From Streptomyces sp. NBC_01241 (GTDB lineage: Bacteria; Actinomycetota; Actinomycetes; Streptomycetales; Streptomycetaceae), in the NCBI RefSeq assembly GCF_041435435.1, contig NZ_CP108494.1:7970501-8034500 (forward strand): a stretch of DNA of 64,000 nucleotides. The letters run 5' to 3'. Under the pieces are notes generated by a model. It did not search any database, had not been told where the DNA came from, and saw only the letters and a list, made by a program, of their open reading frames with translations. Both the position numbers and the translations under genes were made by a program. Of this stretch, positions 27,118-36,759 are shown piece after piece. Each line of letters begins with the position of its first letter. Position 1 is the first letter of the stretch.

Positions 27118-27747
27118 ATGGCATCGCACCAGCTCCAGGGGTCTCTGTTCGATCAGGGCGACGACGTGCGGCTACGCCCACTGCACGGACTCCGCAGAAC
27201 AGAGCTTGGCGACGGCGCCTGGATCGACCTCCTGCCGGGCTGGCTGACCGGCGCCGACGCCCTGTTCGAACAACTGGCCACGGACGTCCCCTGGAAGGCC
27301 GAACGACGACAGATGTACGAGCGGGTCGTGGACGTCCCGCGCCTGCTCGCCTTCTACCGCGTCGGCGAACCGCTGCCCCACCCCGTCCTCGACGAGGCGC
27401 GGCAGGCGCTGTCCGCGCACTACGCCGCCGAGCTCGGCGAACCCTTCGCGACAGCAGGCCTGTGCCACTACCGCGACGGACGCGACAGCGTGGCCTGGCA
27501 CGGCGACCGCATCGGCCGGGGGGCCCGCGAGGACACGATGGTCGCCATCCTCTCCGTAGGAACGCCCCGGGACCTGCTGCTGCGCCCGTGCCGCGGCGGC
27601 GATGTCGTCCGGCGGCCGCTCGGACACGGCGACCTGATCGTGATGGGCGGATCCTGCCAGCGGACCTGGGAGCACGCCATCCCCAAGGCCGCGCGGGTCG
27701 CGGGAGGGCGAATCAGTATCCAGTTCCGGCCGCACGGGGTGCAGTGA
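27118..27747 (+). CDS. AlkB-like 2-oxoglutarate/Fe(II) dioxygenase
   Basis: The 209-residue protein keeps the AlkB active site: iron ligands His128 and Asp130 (WHGD), His186 (TWEHAIPK), and 2-oxoglutarate-binding Arg198 and Arg204 (RISIQFR). AlkB enzymes remove alkyl groups from DNA or RNA bases by oxidation. The N-terminal 80 residues include the substrate-lid region (PWKAERRQMYERVVDVPRL). Length equals other actinobacterial AlkB proteins. The gene is alone; no ada or SOS box is seen. Confidence 0.9.
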   Translation: MASHQLQGSLFDQGDDVRLRPLHGLRRTELGDGAWIDLLPGWLTGADALFEQLATDVPWKAERRQMYERVVDVPRLLAFYRVGEPLPHPVLDEARQALSAHYAAELGEPFATAGLCHYRDGRDSVAWHGDRIGRGAREDTMVAILSVGTPRDLLLRPCRGGDVVRRPLGHGDLIVMGGSCQRTWEHAIPKAARVAGGRISIQFRPHGVQ

Positions 27748-28208
27748 TCCCGGGACACGCGGGGGAACTCACTCACAGGACGGACACCCCATCGCCCTTG
27801 GTCGCAGTCGGCTGAACCCGGACAAGGAATCGGCGCACGCACCTCAGTAACCCCGCGGCCCTTCCGGGCAAGTAGCAGATCAAGCTTTACGCGGCAGGTC
27901 ACCTGGCGCTCCGGTCGGCGGTACTGAACGCCGCCGTGGGCGCGGTGTACTCGCGCGTCGAATGCGGACGCGTTGTCCTGGCCCGAGGCGGGGCGAACCG
28001 GTGCCGGAGTGGCAGGTGTGCCTCTCGGGGCCGGACTCCGCTCCGAGTGGCGTCGGTGCACCGGCCGGGGCGATTCTGGTGGAGACGGCCGGGCGGTGAC
28101 CGAGGACGTGCCCAGTAGGACGAGGAATGCCTCTGCTGCCGTGAGTTCTGGGACCGCATTACCCGCATGCGGCATGACCGCCGGATTCCCGTGGACGGGA
28201 GAGGACCG
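27748..28208. other. Intergenic stretch, no gene recognised
   Basis: Reading frames on both strands lack ribosome sites and family matches. The end carries GGAGAGGACC, the ribosome site of the next gene. Confidence 0.4.
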
Positions 28209-28976
28209 ATGAGCGGAAAGCTGACCGGCAGGAAGGCCCTGGTCACCGGCGGCGCACGAGGGATCGGCGCGGCCGTGGCCCGCAGGCTCGCCGCTGACGG
28301 AGCCGACGTGGCGATCAACTACCGGAGCAGCGGCGACGCGGCCGAAGCACTCGCCACCGAGATCGCGGCCGACGGCCGCCGCGCGGTCGCGATCAAGGCG
28401 GATGTCAGCGAACCGGACGAGATCCGCCGGCTGACCGATCAGGCCGCCGAGGCTCTTGGCGGACTGGACATTCTCGCCAGCAACGCCGGAATCGAGTACT
28501 TCGGCAAGCTGGACGATGTCACCCCAGCCGACTTCGACCGTGTCTTCGCCATCAACACCCGAGCTCAGTTCTTCGCCGTACAGAACGCGGTGCGGCATAT
28601 GGGCGAGGGAGGGAGGATCGTACTGACGTCATCGCAGAGTGCGCACAAGGCCGTTTTCTACCACGCCCTCTATGCGTCGAGTAAGGCCGCCGTCGAATGT
28701 ATCGCGCTCAACCTCAGCCCCGAACTCGGCCGGCGCGGCATCACCATCAACGCCATCGCGCCCGGGGGAACCGTCACCGACATGTCGGCTCAGGCGGCTT
28801 CCCAGTACGTCCATCCCGACGTCGACACTGATTTCCGCGACCTCATTCGCACCGCCAGTTCGCTCGGGCGGATGGCCCAGCCCGCCGAAATCGCCGCGGT
28901 GGTCTCGTTCCTGGTGTCGGACGATGCCTCGTTCATCACCGGCCGGACCATCCAGGCCGACGGCGGCTGGTTCTGA
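28209..28976 (+). CDS. Short-chain dehydrogenase/reductase
   Basis: A 255-residue classical SDR: NAD(P) motif TGGARGIGAAV near 14, NNAG-type motif as ASNAGIEYF near 90, catalytic Ser in LTSSQSAHK (about 143) and Tyr/Lys in YASSK (about 158), and the end TGRTIQADGGWF. Ala-Ser-Asn-Ala-Gly replaces the more usual NNAG. It is close to fungal-type tetrahydroxynaphthalene reductase-like SDRs. An NAD-dependent dehydrogenase follows 141 bases later and may act in the same pathway. Confidence 0.92.
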   Translation: MSGKLTGRKALVTGGARGIGAAVARRLAADGADVAINYRSSGDAAEALATEIAADGRRAVAIKADVSEPDEIRRLTDQAAEALGGLDILASNAGIEYFGKLDDVTPADFDRVFAINTRAQFFAVQNAVRHMGEGGRIVLTSSQSAHKAVFYHALYASSKAAVECIALNLSPELGRRGITINAIAPGGTVTDMSAQAASQYVHPDVDTDFRDLIRTASSLGRMAQPAEIAAVVSFLVSDDASFITGRTIQADGGWF

Positions 28977-29117
28977 CGTCACCGTGTCCGGCAGGGCGGG
29001 ACTAACCGTGCAAGCGCATGCCGAGGAGGCCGTCGTCTGTCGGTTGAAGGCCACCGGCCGGCCGGTGAGCCGCAGAGCCGCATTACTTGAGTCGCCTTCC
29101 AGGATTGAGGTAGCGGA

Positions 29118-30065
29118 ATGACGTATGCCGCCCAGGACCGCCCACGTATCGGCTGGATCGGTGTCGGCCGGATGGGCTTCCAACTCGCCACCCGGCTGCT
29201 GGACGCCGGGCACGACGTAGCCGTCTACAACAGGACCCGCTCCAAGGCCGAACCGCTCGCGGAGCAGGGAGCGACGCTCGTCGACCGGCCGTCAGATCTG
29301 TCCGACCGGGATGTCGTCTTCACCATGGTCGCCGCCGCGCCCGCCCTGGAGGCGGTCACCACCGGCCCCGACGGCGTGCTGACCTCGCCGGATGTCGCTC
29401 CGGGGGTGCTGATCGACAGCTCGACGGTCTCAACCCGGATGTCAGCGCTGATCCGGAGCGCATCTGCCGACCGTGGGACCGACTTCCTGGCCGCCCCGGT
29501 GAGTGGGAACCCGAAGGCGATCGCCGCAGGGAAGCTGACTGTCGCGGTCTCCGGCTCGCGCGAGGTGTTCGGCCAGGTCGAGCCATTGCTGGCACTGCTC
29601 GGGCGCGGGGTGACCTACGTCGGCGAGGACGAAGTCGCCCGTCTCGTCAAGATTGCGCACAACGTCTTCCTCGGTGTCGTCACCCAGTCGCTCGCCGAAA
29701 TCATGATTCTCACAGAGAAGGGTGGTGTCAGCCGTGCCGCCTTCCTCGCATTCCTCAACGACTCCGTGATGGGCTCGGTCTACACCCGTTACAAGTCGCC
29801 CGCGCTGGTCAACCTGGACTTCACACCGACGTTCACCATGCCGCTGCTGCGCAAGGACCTCGACCTGGGATTGTCCGCGGCCCACGAGCTGGAAGTCCCG
29901 ATGCCGCTCGCGGCCGCCACCGCTCAGCTCGTCATGGGCGCCATCGGCGCGGGGCACGTCGAGGACGACTTCGCCACGTTGATCCTCGAACAGGCCAGGA
30001 GCTCCGGCATCACGCTGACGCCTGAGAACGTGCCCGTGGGCGACGGTCTCTCGCCACAGCCATGA
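29118..30065 (+). CDS. Beta-hydroxyacid dehydrogenase family oxidoreductase
   Basis: The 315-residue protein has the N-terminal Rossmann motif GWIGVGRMGFQLATRLL (residues 12-28), the substrate motif in DFLAAPVSGNPKAIAAGKL (near 125) and the catalytic Lys in LVKIAHN (near 177). It belongs with 3-hydroxyisobutyrate dehydrogenase and tartronate semialdehyde reductase; imine reductases share the fold but lack this Lys. Substrate unknown. The neighbouring SDR suggests a small oxidation pathway. Confidence 0.9.
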   Translation: MTYAAQDRPRIGWIGVGRMGFQLATRLLDAGHDVAVYNRTRSKAEPLAEQGATLVDRPSDLSDRDVVFTMVAAAPALEAVTTGPDGVLTSPDVAPGVLIDSSTVSTRMSALIRSASADRGTDFLAAPVSGNPKAIAAGKLTVAVSGSREVFGQVEPLLALLGRGVTYVGEDEVARLVKIAHNVFLGVVTQSLAEIMILTEKGGVSRAAFLAFLNDSVMGSVYTRYKSPALVNLDFTPTFTMPLLRKDLDLGLSAAHELEVPMPLAAATAQLVMGAIGAGHVEDDFATLILEQARSSGITLTPENVPVGDGLSPQP

Positions 30066-30240
30066 CCTCCGTGATCAACCACCGCAGCAGATGCTGCATC
30101 GCGTCCGGGGCCGCATCGCCGGCGTGCTCGGCCAGGGGCCGGCAGTTCTTCCTCGGCAGGTCCGACAGCGGGCCCAGCACCAACGCCCGTGCCCGGTAGT
30201 GCGGTTCGACCCGGGCGACCCGGCCTGCGATCCGCTCCAT
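30063..30240 (-). pseudogene. N-terminal fragment of an IS701-type transposase
   Basis: About 55 residues match the start of IS701-family transposases: MERIAGRVARVEPHYRARAL, then LSDLPRKNCRPLAEHAGD and DAMQHLLRW. The rest of the gene, including all DDE residues, is absent; the fragment runs into the 3' end of the dehydrogenase gene. It marks an old, mostly deleted insertion. Confidence 0.65.
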
Positions 30241-30639
30241 CGCATGGTCGGACGCCACCGGGTAGGGGCTGCGTTGCACCCCGCGGCCACCGACTGATCT
30301 TCGTTCGTCCATACAGCTCACGACGATCACTGGTGGCCGTACCTGTTGCCGCACCGGCCCTGACTCGCCAGCCGCACCAGAGCCGATCTGCGGCTTCCGC
30401 GATACTCCGCTCGGACCTGGAAGCCGCCCCGGAGAATGGTGTGAACTGGACGCTGGGATGCGGTTGTTGCCACGACCCGGCCCTCGGCATGATGGCTGGC
30501 GCACGCCGTGAACCGCCATTGACCATCGTCTCTCCGTGATGAGACCCAGCCGGGACCCCCATCGCGATATGGCGTTAGTCTTCCACTTGCGCCGCTGCCT
30601 GCGTCGCGCGGAGACGTTCGACTGGACCAGGACGGAAGC
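30241..30639. other. Intergenic stretch upstream of the DUF1707 gene
   Basis: It probably contains the former upstream end of the IS701 fragment. No gene, promoter or terminal inverted repeat could be recognised with confidence. Confidence 0.35.
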
Positions 30640-31299
30640 ATGTCAGGAGAGATTTCGCCCACCGGGAAGCGCTCCGGCCCCGACTCGTCGCCCGAGCTGC
30701 GAGCCTCTCATGCCGACCGGGACCGGGTGGTGGATGTGCTGCGTATCGCGGCGGGGGAGGGCCTGCTGACCATGGACGAGTTGGACGAGCGCCTGGAAAC
30801 TGCTCTGTCGGCGCGGACTCTGAGGGAACTGACCACGCTCATCGCTGACCTGCCGCCCGTATCGGCCACGCTCGGCGCGACCGGAGCAGAGGGCAAGGAC
30901 ATCGTTCGGATCCAACAGGCCCACAGCGGCGCGGTCGAGCGCGTGGGGCGCTGGGTGGTACCGCGGAGGCTGGAGCTCATGGTGACGTTCTGCAAGGTGA
31001 CGCTCGACTTCACTGACGCAGTGATCACGCACGACACCTTGCGGATCGACGTGGGCATGACGGGGAAGACCCTGACACTGGTCACGAGGCCGGGCATCGT
31101 GGTCGATACCGATGGTCTGCAGCTGGTACACAGCAGAGTCAAGTACCGTCAGACTCCGACGAATCCCGATACGCCGGTCACTTTGCGAGTGGAGTTGGTC
31201 GGTCGGAAGGCCCACGGCCGCGTAGTGGTACGGCCCCCGCGTCGGACGTTCGGGCAGTGGCTGCTGCGCAGGCACACGTCCCTTTCTGCGGGCGCTTGA
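30640..31299 (+). CDS. DUF1707 domain protein
   Basis: The 219-residue protein has a DUF1707 (SHOCT-like) domain at residues about 20-72 (RASHADRDRVVDVLRIAAGE, then DELDERLETALSARTLREL). The C-terminal half (about 100-200) is a beta-rich region with a repeating hydrophobic pattern and no membrane helix. DUF1707 is common in actinobacteria and is thought to aid association with other proteins or membranes. Function unknown. Confidence 0.85.
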   Translation: MSGEISPTGKRSGPDSSPELRASHADRDRVVDVLRIAAGEGLLTMDELDERLETALSARTLRELTTLIADLPPVSATLGATGAEGKDIVRIQQAHSGAVERVGRWVVPRRLELMVTFCKVTLDFTDAVITHDTLRIDVGMTGKTLTLVTRPGIVVDTDGLQLVHSRVKYRQTPTNPDTPVTLRVELVGRKAHGRVVVRPPRRTFGQWLLRRHTSLSAGA

Positions 31300-31661
31300 C
31301 TCCACCACCCACGAAGGGCTCGCCCTGTCCCGGGGAAGAACGTAGGACCCATTGAGTGCATCTCACCGGTCTTTGGCGGACGTGCGAGTCCGTGTCGCCG
31401 AAGCTTGCGCGTGAGGTGCCGGCCGGCCGCAGCCCCGGGGCTGAACGACACCACCCCTTCCTGATCGTCCGAGCCGTGCCGGGGAGGGGCGGCGCCCGGG
31501 TGAAACCACTGCTGGAGCACCGACGGAACTTCGTGGCCTCGGCCGATGCCTCTCCCCCGGAGATCGGTTCCTGCGTTGGGCGAAGGGCCGTAGAAGCATT
31601 GAGTGCCGGGCGGAAGGCCGCGATACTGACGACCGGCCTACGGGGGATCAAGGGAGGACAC
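31300..31661. other. Intergenic stretch before the orphan ATPase gene
   Basis: No gene is supported. The last bases carry AGGGAGG (31651-31657), the ribosome site of the ATPase gene. Confidence 0.4.
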
Positions 31662-32363
31662 ATGAGCCAGGTTGTCACGGGGACCATGGTGCGCGTCGAG
31701 AACGTCCACAAGTCGTACGGCCAGGGAGCCGCCGCCGTCCATGCCCTGCGCGGCGTCTCCTTCGACATCCCCCGCGGTGAGCTCGTTGCGCTCAAGGGGC
31801 GCTCGGGCTCCGGGAAGACCACCCTGCTGAACGTCGTCGGAGGGCTCGATGCACCGGACCGGGGCCGGGTCACCGTGGACGGCCTGGACCTTTCGGAGCT
31901 CGGCGAGGACGGCCTGCTGGCGCTGCGCCGGGACCGGATCGGCTTCGTCTTCCAGTCCTTCGGCCTCATCCCGATCCTGACGGCCGCGGAGAACGTGGGC
32001 GTGCCGATGCGCATGCGCCGGGCCGACATACGGGAGCGCGAGGAGCGAGTCGAGCTGCTGCTGTCCCTGGTGGGCCTCGCCGACCACGCGGCCCAGCGGC
32101 CCGGCGAGCTCTCCGGCGGCCAGCAGCAGCGGGTCGCCATCGCCCGCGCCCTGGCCAACAACCCTTCGTTGCTGATTGCCGACGAGCCCACCGGCCAGCT
32201 GGACGCGGAGACCGGCCATGCCGTGATGGAACTGCTGCGGGCGGTCGTGCACAGCGAACAGGTCACCGCCCTGGTGGCCACGCATGACGCGACGCTCCTC
32301 GACCTGGCCGACCGGGTGCTGGAACTGCGCGACGGGGAGATACGGGACGAGACGGGGGAGTAG
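31662..32363 (+). CDS. ABC exporter ATPase without adjacent permease
   Basis: The 233-residue protein is a MacB/LolD-type ATPase: Walker A GRSGSGKTT, Q-loop FQSFGLIPILTA, signature LSGGQQQR, Walker B LLIADEPTGQLD and H-loop ATHDATLLDL. Start ATG 31662 follows GGGAGG. No FtsX permease gene follows on the same strand; downstream is a broken response regulator gene. It may serve the permeases at 33999-40074 or a distant partner, or be left over from a rearranged operon. Confidence 0.88.
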   Translation: MSQVVTGTMVRVENVHKSYGQGAAAVHALRGVSFDIPRGELVALKGRSGSGKTTLLNVVGGLDAPDRGRVTVDGLDLSELGEDGLLALRRDRIGFVFQSFGLIPILTAAENVGVPMRMRRADIREREERVELLLSLVGLADHAAQRPGELSGGQQQRVAIARALANNPSLLIADEPTGQLDAETGHAVMELLRAVVHSEQVTALVATHDATLLDLADRVLELRDGEIRDETGE

Positions 32364-32489
32364 ACCAAGCCGTCGCCTGTCAGGATTGCGTCATGTTCCC
32401 CGACCTGCGCCTCGTCACATAGGTCGGGATCGTCGGCCGTGAGGCCGATGCTGTGCAATCAGCAGGGACCGGAAGACAATGAGGGGCAA

Positions 32490-32785
32490 GGAGCGCAGGT
32501 ACGAGGCGGACGTTGCCCACGACGGTGCCGACGCGCTCCAAGGGCCGCCCGCGACCCGGACGTGGTCGTCCTTGACCTGGGGCCGGCAAACACTCCTCGG
32601 ACGAGAAAGTGGAGGCGCTGTGCGCGGGCGCCGACGACTACGTCACCGAGTCGTTCGGCATGGACGAGCTGCCGACCCGCCTGCGGGCCGCCGTGCACCG
32701 GGCCGAGCCGGCCGGAAGCAAAGAGGACAACGTGCTGGCCGGGACCGACGGGTTCACCGTCGACCTGGCCGCCGAGGCGCGTTGA
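32490..32785 (+). pseudogene. KdpE-type response regulator remnant
   Basis: Three reading frames together spell parts of an OmpR/KdpE-type receiver: YEADVAHDGADAL, then RDPDVVVLDLG (phosphoacceptor Asp), then KVEALCAGADDYVTESFGMD and ELPTRLRAAVHRAEPAG, ending before the DNA-binding domain with FTVDLAAEAR and a stop. The usual Lys-Pro after DDYVT is Glu-Ser. Frame shifts and deletions between the blocks make it non-functional. Confidence 0.7.
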
Positions 32786-32830
32786 TGTGGCGAGCAGCCC
32801 GCGCACCCGCTGTTCGGTCACGGCCGGCGA

Positions 32831-33787
32831 TCAGCTGCGCCCGCTGTCGTCCGGCCATACGGTGATGTGGTCCTCCTCCAGGTCCAGCGCCACTCGGTCG
32901 CGCATGCCCAGCGCCCTCGTGTACTCGGCCGGCAGCTGGAGGCGGCCGGCCCGGTCGAGCATGGCGTACTCGCGGGCCACCAGCGTCTCGTGGCCAGTGG
33001 TCTCGTCGACCTCGCTGCGGCGCAGGACCTCCGTGGAGGTGCGGCCGTCGCGGATGGCGACCGTGCGGCGGACCTCGGTGGCCACGGCGCGGTCATGGGT
33101 GACGATGACGATTGTGGTGCCCAGCTCCTCGTTCGCCGTGCGGAAGGCGGCGAAGATCTGCTGGGCGGTGTGGGAGTCGAGCTCGCCGGTGGGTTCGTCG
33201 GCGAACAGCACCGCCGGGTCGCAGGCGAGGGCCACGGCGATCGCGACCCGCTGCTGCTGACCGCCGGACATCTCATGCGGGCGGCGGTCCCGGCAGTCGG
33301 CGACCTGGAGCAACTCCATCAGTTCCAGGGCACGTTCGACGCGGGCCCGGGACCGACGCCGCCCGCCCGCCAGCTGGAGGGGCAGGGTGACGTTCTGGGC
33401 CGCGGTGAGATACGGCAGCAGGTTGCGGGAGGTCTGCTGCCAGATGAAGCCGACCACCTTGCGCCGGTAGTGCAGACGGTCCTTCGCGGTCATGGCCAGC
33501 AGGTTGTGGCCGGCCACCTCGGCCGCCCCGGCGGAGGGGGTGTCCAGGCCGGCCAGGATGTTCATCAGGGTGGACTTGCCGCTGCCCGAGGCGCCCACCA
33601 GGGCTAGGAGTTCGCCCTCGCGGACGAGCAGGTCGAGGCCCTGGAGGGCCTGCACCTCCACGCCGTCCGCCGAGAAGATACGGACCAGACGGTCGCAGGT
33701 GATGAGGGCGTCGTGGCCGTAGGCGGGCCGCGCGCGGGTGGCGGTCGCCTTGTCGGCCAGTTCGGCGAGGGTGGGATTCGTCGTCAT
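32831..33787 (-). CDS. ABC exporter ATPase with C-terminal AbrB-like domain
   Basis: Residues 25-260 form a MacB-type ATPase (Walker A GASGSGKST, signature MSGGQQQR, Walker B VLFADEPTGELD, H-loop IVTHDRAVA). The last 44 residues (275-318) read MLDRAGRLQLPAEYTRALGM then RVALDLEEDHITVWPD, which matches the swapped-hairpin fold of AbrB/MazE/SpoVT DNA-binding domains. Such a tail is not part of standard ABC ATPases. It could allow dimerisation or tie transporter state to gene control. The gene is the last of three with two large permeases, 211 bases behind the second. Confidence 0.85.
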   Translation of the reverse strand: MTTNPTLAELADKATATRARPAYGHDALITCDRLVRIFSADGVEVQALQGLDLLVREGELLALVGASGSGKSTLMNILAGLDTPSAGAAEVAGHNLLAMTAKDRLHYRRKVVGFIWQQTSRNLLPYLTAAQNVTLPLQLAGGRRRSRARVERALELMELLQVADCRDRRPHEMSGGQQQRVAIAVALACDPAVLFADEPTGELDSHTAQQIFAAFRTANEELGTTIVIVTHDRAVATEVRRTVAIRDGRTSTEVLRRSEVDETTGHETLVAREYAMLDRAGRLQLPAEYTRALGMRDRVALDLEEDHITVWPDDSGRS

Positions 33788-33998
33788 CGGGCTCCTTGTT
33801 CAATGGGGGGCCGCGGCCGGCCGGGTGCGCGCCGGGGCTGCCGCGTGCGGGCGAGGCCGCCAGAGTAGGGGCCCGGGCCGCCGAGGCTGCCGTGGTCCGG
33901 GGCCGGGGCCGCCGAGCCCGCCGGGGTCAGGGGACGGAGTCGCCGGAGCCCCCAGGGTCTGGCGCCGGGGCCGCCGGGGACGGGGTGCGCTGCCCCTC
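33788..33998. repeat. Low-complexity GC-rich spacer
   Basis: Imperfect copies of ggggccgccgag and ccggggccgccg fill this gap between a permease gene and its ATPase gene. No ribosome site or domain suggests that it is coding; it may form strong RNA structure affecting ATPase expression. Confidence 0.45.
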
Positions 33999-36758
33999 TC
34001 ACTTCGTGTCACCGGCTCTCAACTCCCGCACCGCTCCTCTCCGCCCCGCCCACCACGCCTGTACGCCGGCGATTCCCACCGTCACCGCCACCACGGCCAG
34101 CGCCGGTACCGTCAGTGACCAGGCGTCGGTGTGCAGCGGGGTCTGCTCCAGAGGAGCGACCGAGGGCGGCAGGGCCACTGCGGTCAGGTCCATGCCGGGG
34201 GAAAGCAGGCGGATCGCGGCCCAGCCGGTCAGGACGCCGCCCGCCGCGGCGAGCACGGCCTGGGGCAGGGACTCCAGGACGAGCAGGCGGCGGCCCTGCC
34301 GACGGGTGAGGCCCATGGTGCGCAGACGGGCGAGCAGCGCGATGCGCTCGGGGGCGGCGCGCAGGAGTGACAGGAGCAGCGCGAGCACGGCGTAGCCGGC
34401 GCCTGCCGCCACCGCCGCCGTGTAGAGGTGCTCCACGCCGGACTGGAGGGGGGAGTCGACGTACTGGGCTCTCTCGTCGGCGCGGAGGCGGACCGACACC
34501 GCGTCCCCGGCCGCCTCGCGCAGGGCACGGCCGTCCGCTTCCGGGCCCGTCACCAGCAGCGTCGTCGGCCTGGCCGCCGTGGCGCCGAGGCCGGCGCGGT
34601 CCACCACCAGGAAGTCGGCGCCCATCACGGCCGGAGTGATGTCCCGGACGAGGACGATGCGGACGCTGACACTGCTGCCGTCCTCCATGCTGACGGGGAA
34701 CGGAGCCGAGCCGTGGACGTCCGCCACGCTCGGGGAGGCCACGGCGGGCAGCACGGCGCCGGTCCCCGGGCCGCCCCGGCCCTTCTTCAACACTCCTTCG
34801 GAGAAGGCACCGAGCCCCGTCCGCCTCGTCAGCTCCGCGTAGCCGCCGGGATCCACGCCCACCACTGGCACCGACTGGCGCCCGTCGTTCGGCTTCGCCC
34901 GGTACGCGACGCTCACCGCCGCCACGTCCCGCACGCCGGAGACCCGGCGCACCCGGTCGGTGAGCCCCGTGGGCAGGGAATCCACCGTCGCATCCAGTCG
35001 GGCGTCGGCCCCGACGGCGAGGAGCGCCGAGTGGTCCCGGGCCTCGCCGATGCCCGCCAGGACCGAGCCGCCGAACGAGGCCGTGGTGAGGGCGGTGAGC
35101 AGGGCGAGCAGCGGCAGCACCGCGGACGCGGAACTGCGACCGGCCCGGGCCAGGGACAGATGGGTCACCACACCGCGCAGCCGCCCGGCCGGGCCGGCCA
35201 TGCCACGCAGGGGAAGGGGGTAGAGGCGGACCAGCAGCAGCGCGGCGATCACCCCCACCAGCACGGGCGCCGCCGAGATCAGCTGATCGTCGGACCCGTC
35301 GGACGTGCCCTGCCGGCGCAGCGTCACCACCGCGCCGGCGGCCACCGCCACCAGCGTCAGCTCCGCGACCGTACGTCGCCGGGACGGTCGTACGGACGTC
35401 ACGTCCTGGCGGAGCGCGGGGATACGGACGAGCCGGTGGGCGGCCGCCGCGCGCAGGGGGAGGGCGGCGCAGGCGACGACCGTGACCGCGAGGGCGGCCA
35501 GTACGGCGGGCAGGGCCCGGGCGCCGGGGAGGGCCCGCACCGCCACGACCAGGCCGAGCGCCCCGGCCGGGACGGCGACCACCGCCGTCTCCGCGAGCAG
35601 GCGGGCGGCGAGGCCCGGCAGCGAGGCGCCGCGGGCGCGCAGCAGGGCCAGTTCGGTGCGGCGACGGTCGGCCGTGAGGCCGCCCGCCATCGCCAGGACG
35701 ACGGCGGCGACCGTACCGCTGCCGAACGCCGCGACCGAGATCAGCGCAGAGACGCCGGAGTGCAGGCGGGAGTAGGAGGCGAGCACGTCGTCGAGGTCGG
35801 TTTGGGCGTCCGTGAAGGGGTCGATGGCCGTGCGCACCTGCTGGAGGCCGGGGCCCGACTCCAGGGCGGCGAGCGCGGACTTGAGCGCGCCCAGGTCACG
35901 GTGGTGCAGAGTGTTCGGGTCGGGGGCCAGCCGCCAGTAGCGGTAGGGCAGCCCCTCGGTGCCCAGAAGCGCGGGAGCGGCCTCGGACGGCAGCAGCAGG
36001 GCACCGAGCCAGTACCGGGGAGATTCCGGGTCCGCGGGCGTTACCCGCATCAGCGCGGGCGTGCGCAGCAGGGTGTCTGTCGCCCAGTAGGCGCCGTCCC
36101 GGTCGCGCGGGGCAACGATGCCGGTGACCCGGACGGCGAGCGCGTCCCGACCCGCGCCGGGGACGTGCAGGACCGACCCCACCTCGATGCGCAGGCTCTT
36201 GGCGGTGTCCGCGCTGACCGCCGCCTCCACCTCGGGCGTCGTCGCGGTGACCGTGCCGGACGCGCGTGGCAGACGGCCCTCGCTCAGCCGGGCGTGGTCG
36301 GCCAGGCTCGCCTGCGCGACGAGGGCGACCCGGGCGGGCAGCCCGCTCGGCCGGGGCAGCCAGGGTTCGGGCACCGCCTGGTTGACGGACGTGGCCACGC
36401 CGTACGACGACTGGCCGGGGTCGGGGACGAAGGGGCGCCGGACCGTGCCGAGGATGCTGGCGTACTGGCGCTTCACGGTGGCGGGGAGCAGCGCCTGCTC
36501 GCGCTGGTCCTGCGGCAGGTCCGGCAGGGGCACCGGGGCGGACAGACCGACGACGCTCCGGGAGTGGGGCACCTGTTCGACGGAGCGGCGCAGGCCCGCG
36601 TCCTCGTACCGCTCCAGCGCGCGCGGGAACGCGGCGGCCAGGCAGGCGGTCACCGCCACCAGCAGCGCGAGGGCCAGAGCGGCAGCGGGGGCCGACCGCA
36701 GACGGGTGCGGACCCAGGGGGCGGCGGCACGTTCCACACGCCTGAACGGGATTACCAT
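33999..36758 (-). CDS. FtsX-type ABC permease, second of a pair
   Basis: The 919-residue protein has an N-terminal helix (about 25-45), a large outside domain (45-335), a first helix cluster (about 345-510, FGSGTVAAVVLAMAGGLTAD), a second (about 535-600), another outside region (600-790) and three C-terminal FtsX helices (about 795-905). It starts one base after the stop of the upstream permease (TGACATG), so the two are made together and probably form a heterodimer driven by the downstream ATPase. Cargo unknown. Confidence 0.88.
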   Translation of the reverse strand: MVIPFRRVERAAAPWVRTRLRSAPAAALALALLVAVTACLAAAFPRALERYEDAGLRRSVEQVPHSRSVVGLSAPVPLPDLPQDQREQALLPATVKRQYASILGTVRRPFVPDPGQSSYGVATSVNQAVPEPWLPRPSGLPARVALVAQASLADHARLSEGRLPRASGTVTATTPEVEAAVSADTAKSLRIEVGSVLHVPGAGRDALAVRVTGIVAPRDRDGAYWATDTLLRTPALMRVTPADPESPRYWLGALLLPSEAAPALLGTEGLPYRYWRLAPDPNTLHHRDLGALKSALAALESGPGLQQVRTAIDPFTDAQTDLDDVLASYSRLHSGVSALISVAAFGSGTVAAVVLAMAGGLTADRRRTELALLRARGASLPGLAARLLAETAVVAVPAGALGLVVAVRALPGARALPAVLAALAVTVVACAALPLRAAAAHRLVRIPALRQDVTSVRPSRRRTVAELTLVAVAAGAVVTLRRQGTSDGSDDQLISAAPVLVGVIAALLLVRLYPLPLRGMAGPAGRLRGVVTHLSLARAGRSSASAVLPLLALLTALTTASFGGSVLAGIGEARDHSALLAVGADARLDATVDSLPTGLTDRVRRVSGVRDVAAVSVAYRAKPNDGRQSVPVVGVDPGGYAELTRRTGLGAFSEGVLKKGRGGPGTGAVLPAVASPSVADVHGSAPFPVSMEDGSSVSVRIVLVRDITPAVMGADFLVVDRAGLGATAARPTTLLVTGPEADGRALREAAGDAVSVRLRADERAQYVDSPLQSGVEHLYTAAVAAGAGYAVLALLLSLLRAAPERIALLARLRTMGLTRRQGRRLLVLESLPQAVLAAAGGVLTGWAAIRLLSPGMDLTAVALPPSVAPLEQTPLHTDAWSLTVPALAVVAVTVGIAGVQAWWAGRRGAVRELRAGDTK

Positions 36759-36759
36759 G

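Noticed and set aside
33788..33998. Small gene in the GC-rich spacer behind the permease
   Set aside because: The reading frame is Pro/Gly/Arg low-complexity sequence with no start signal.
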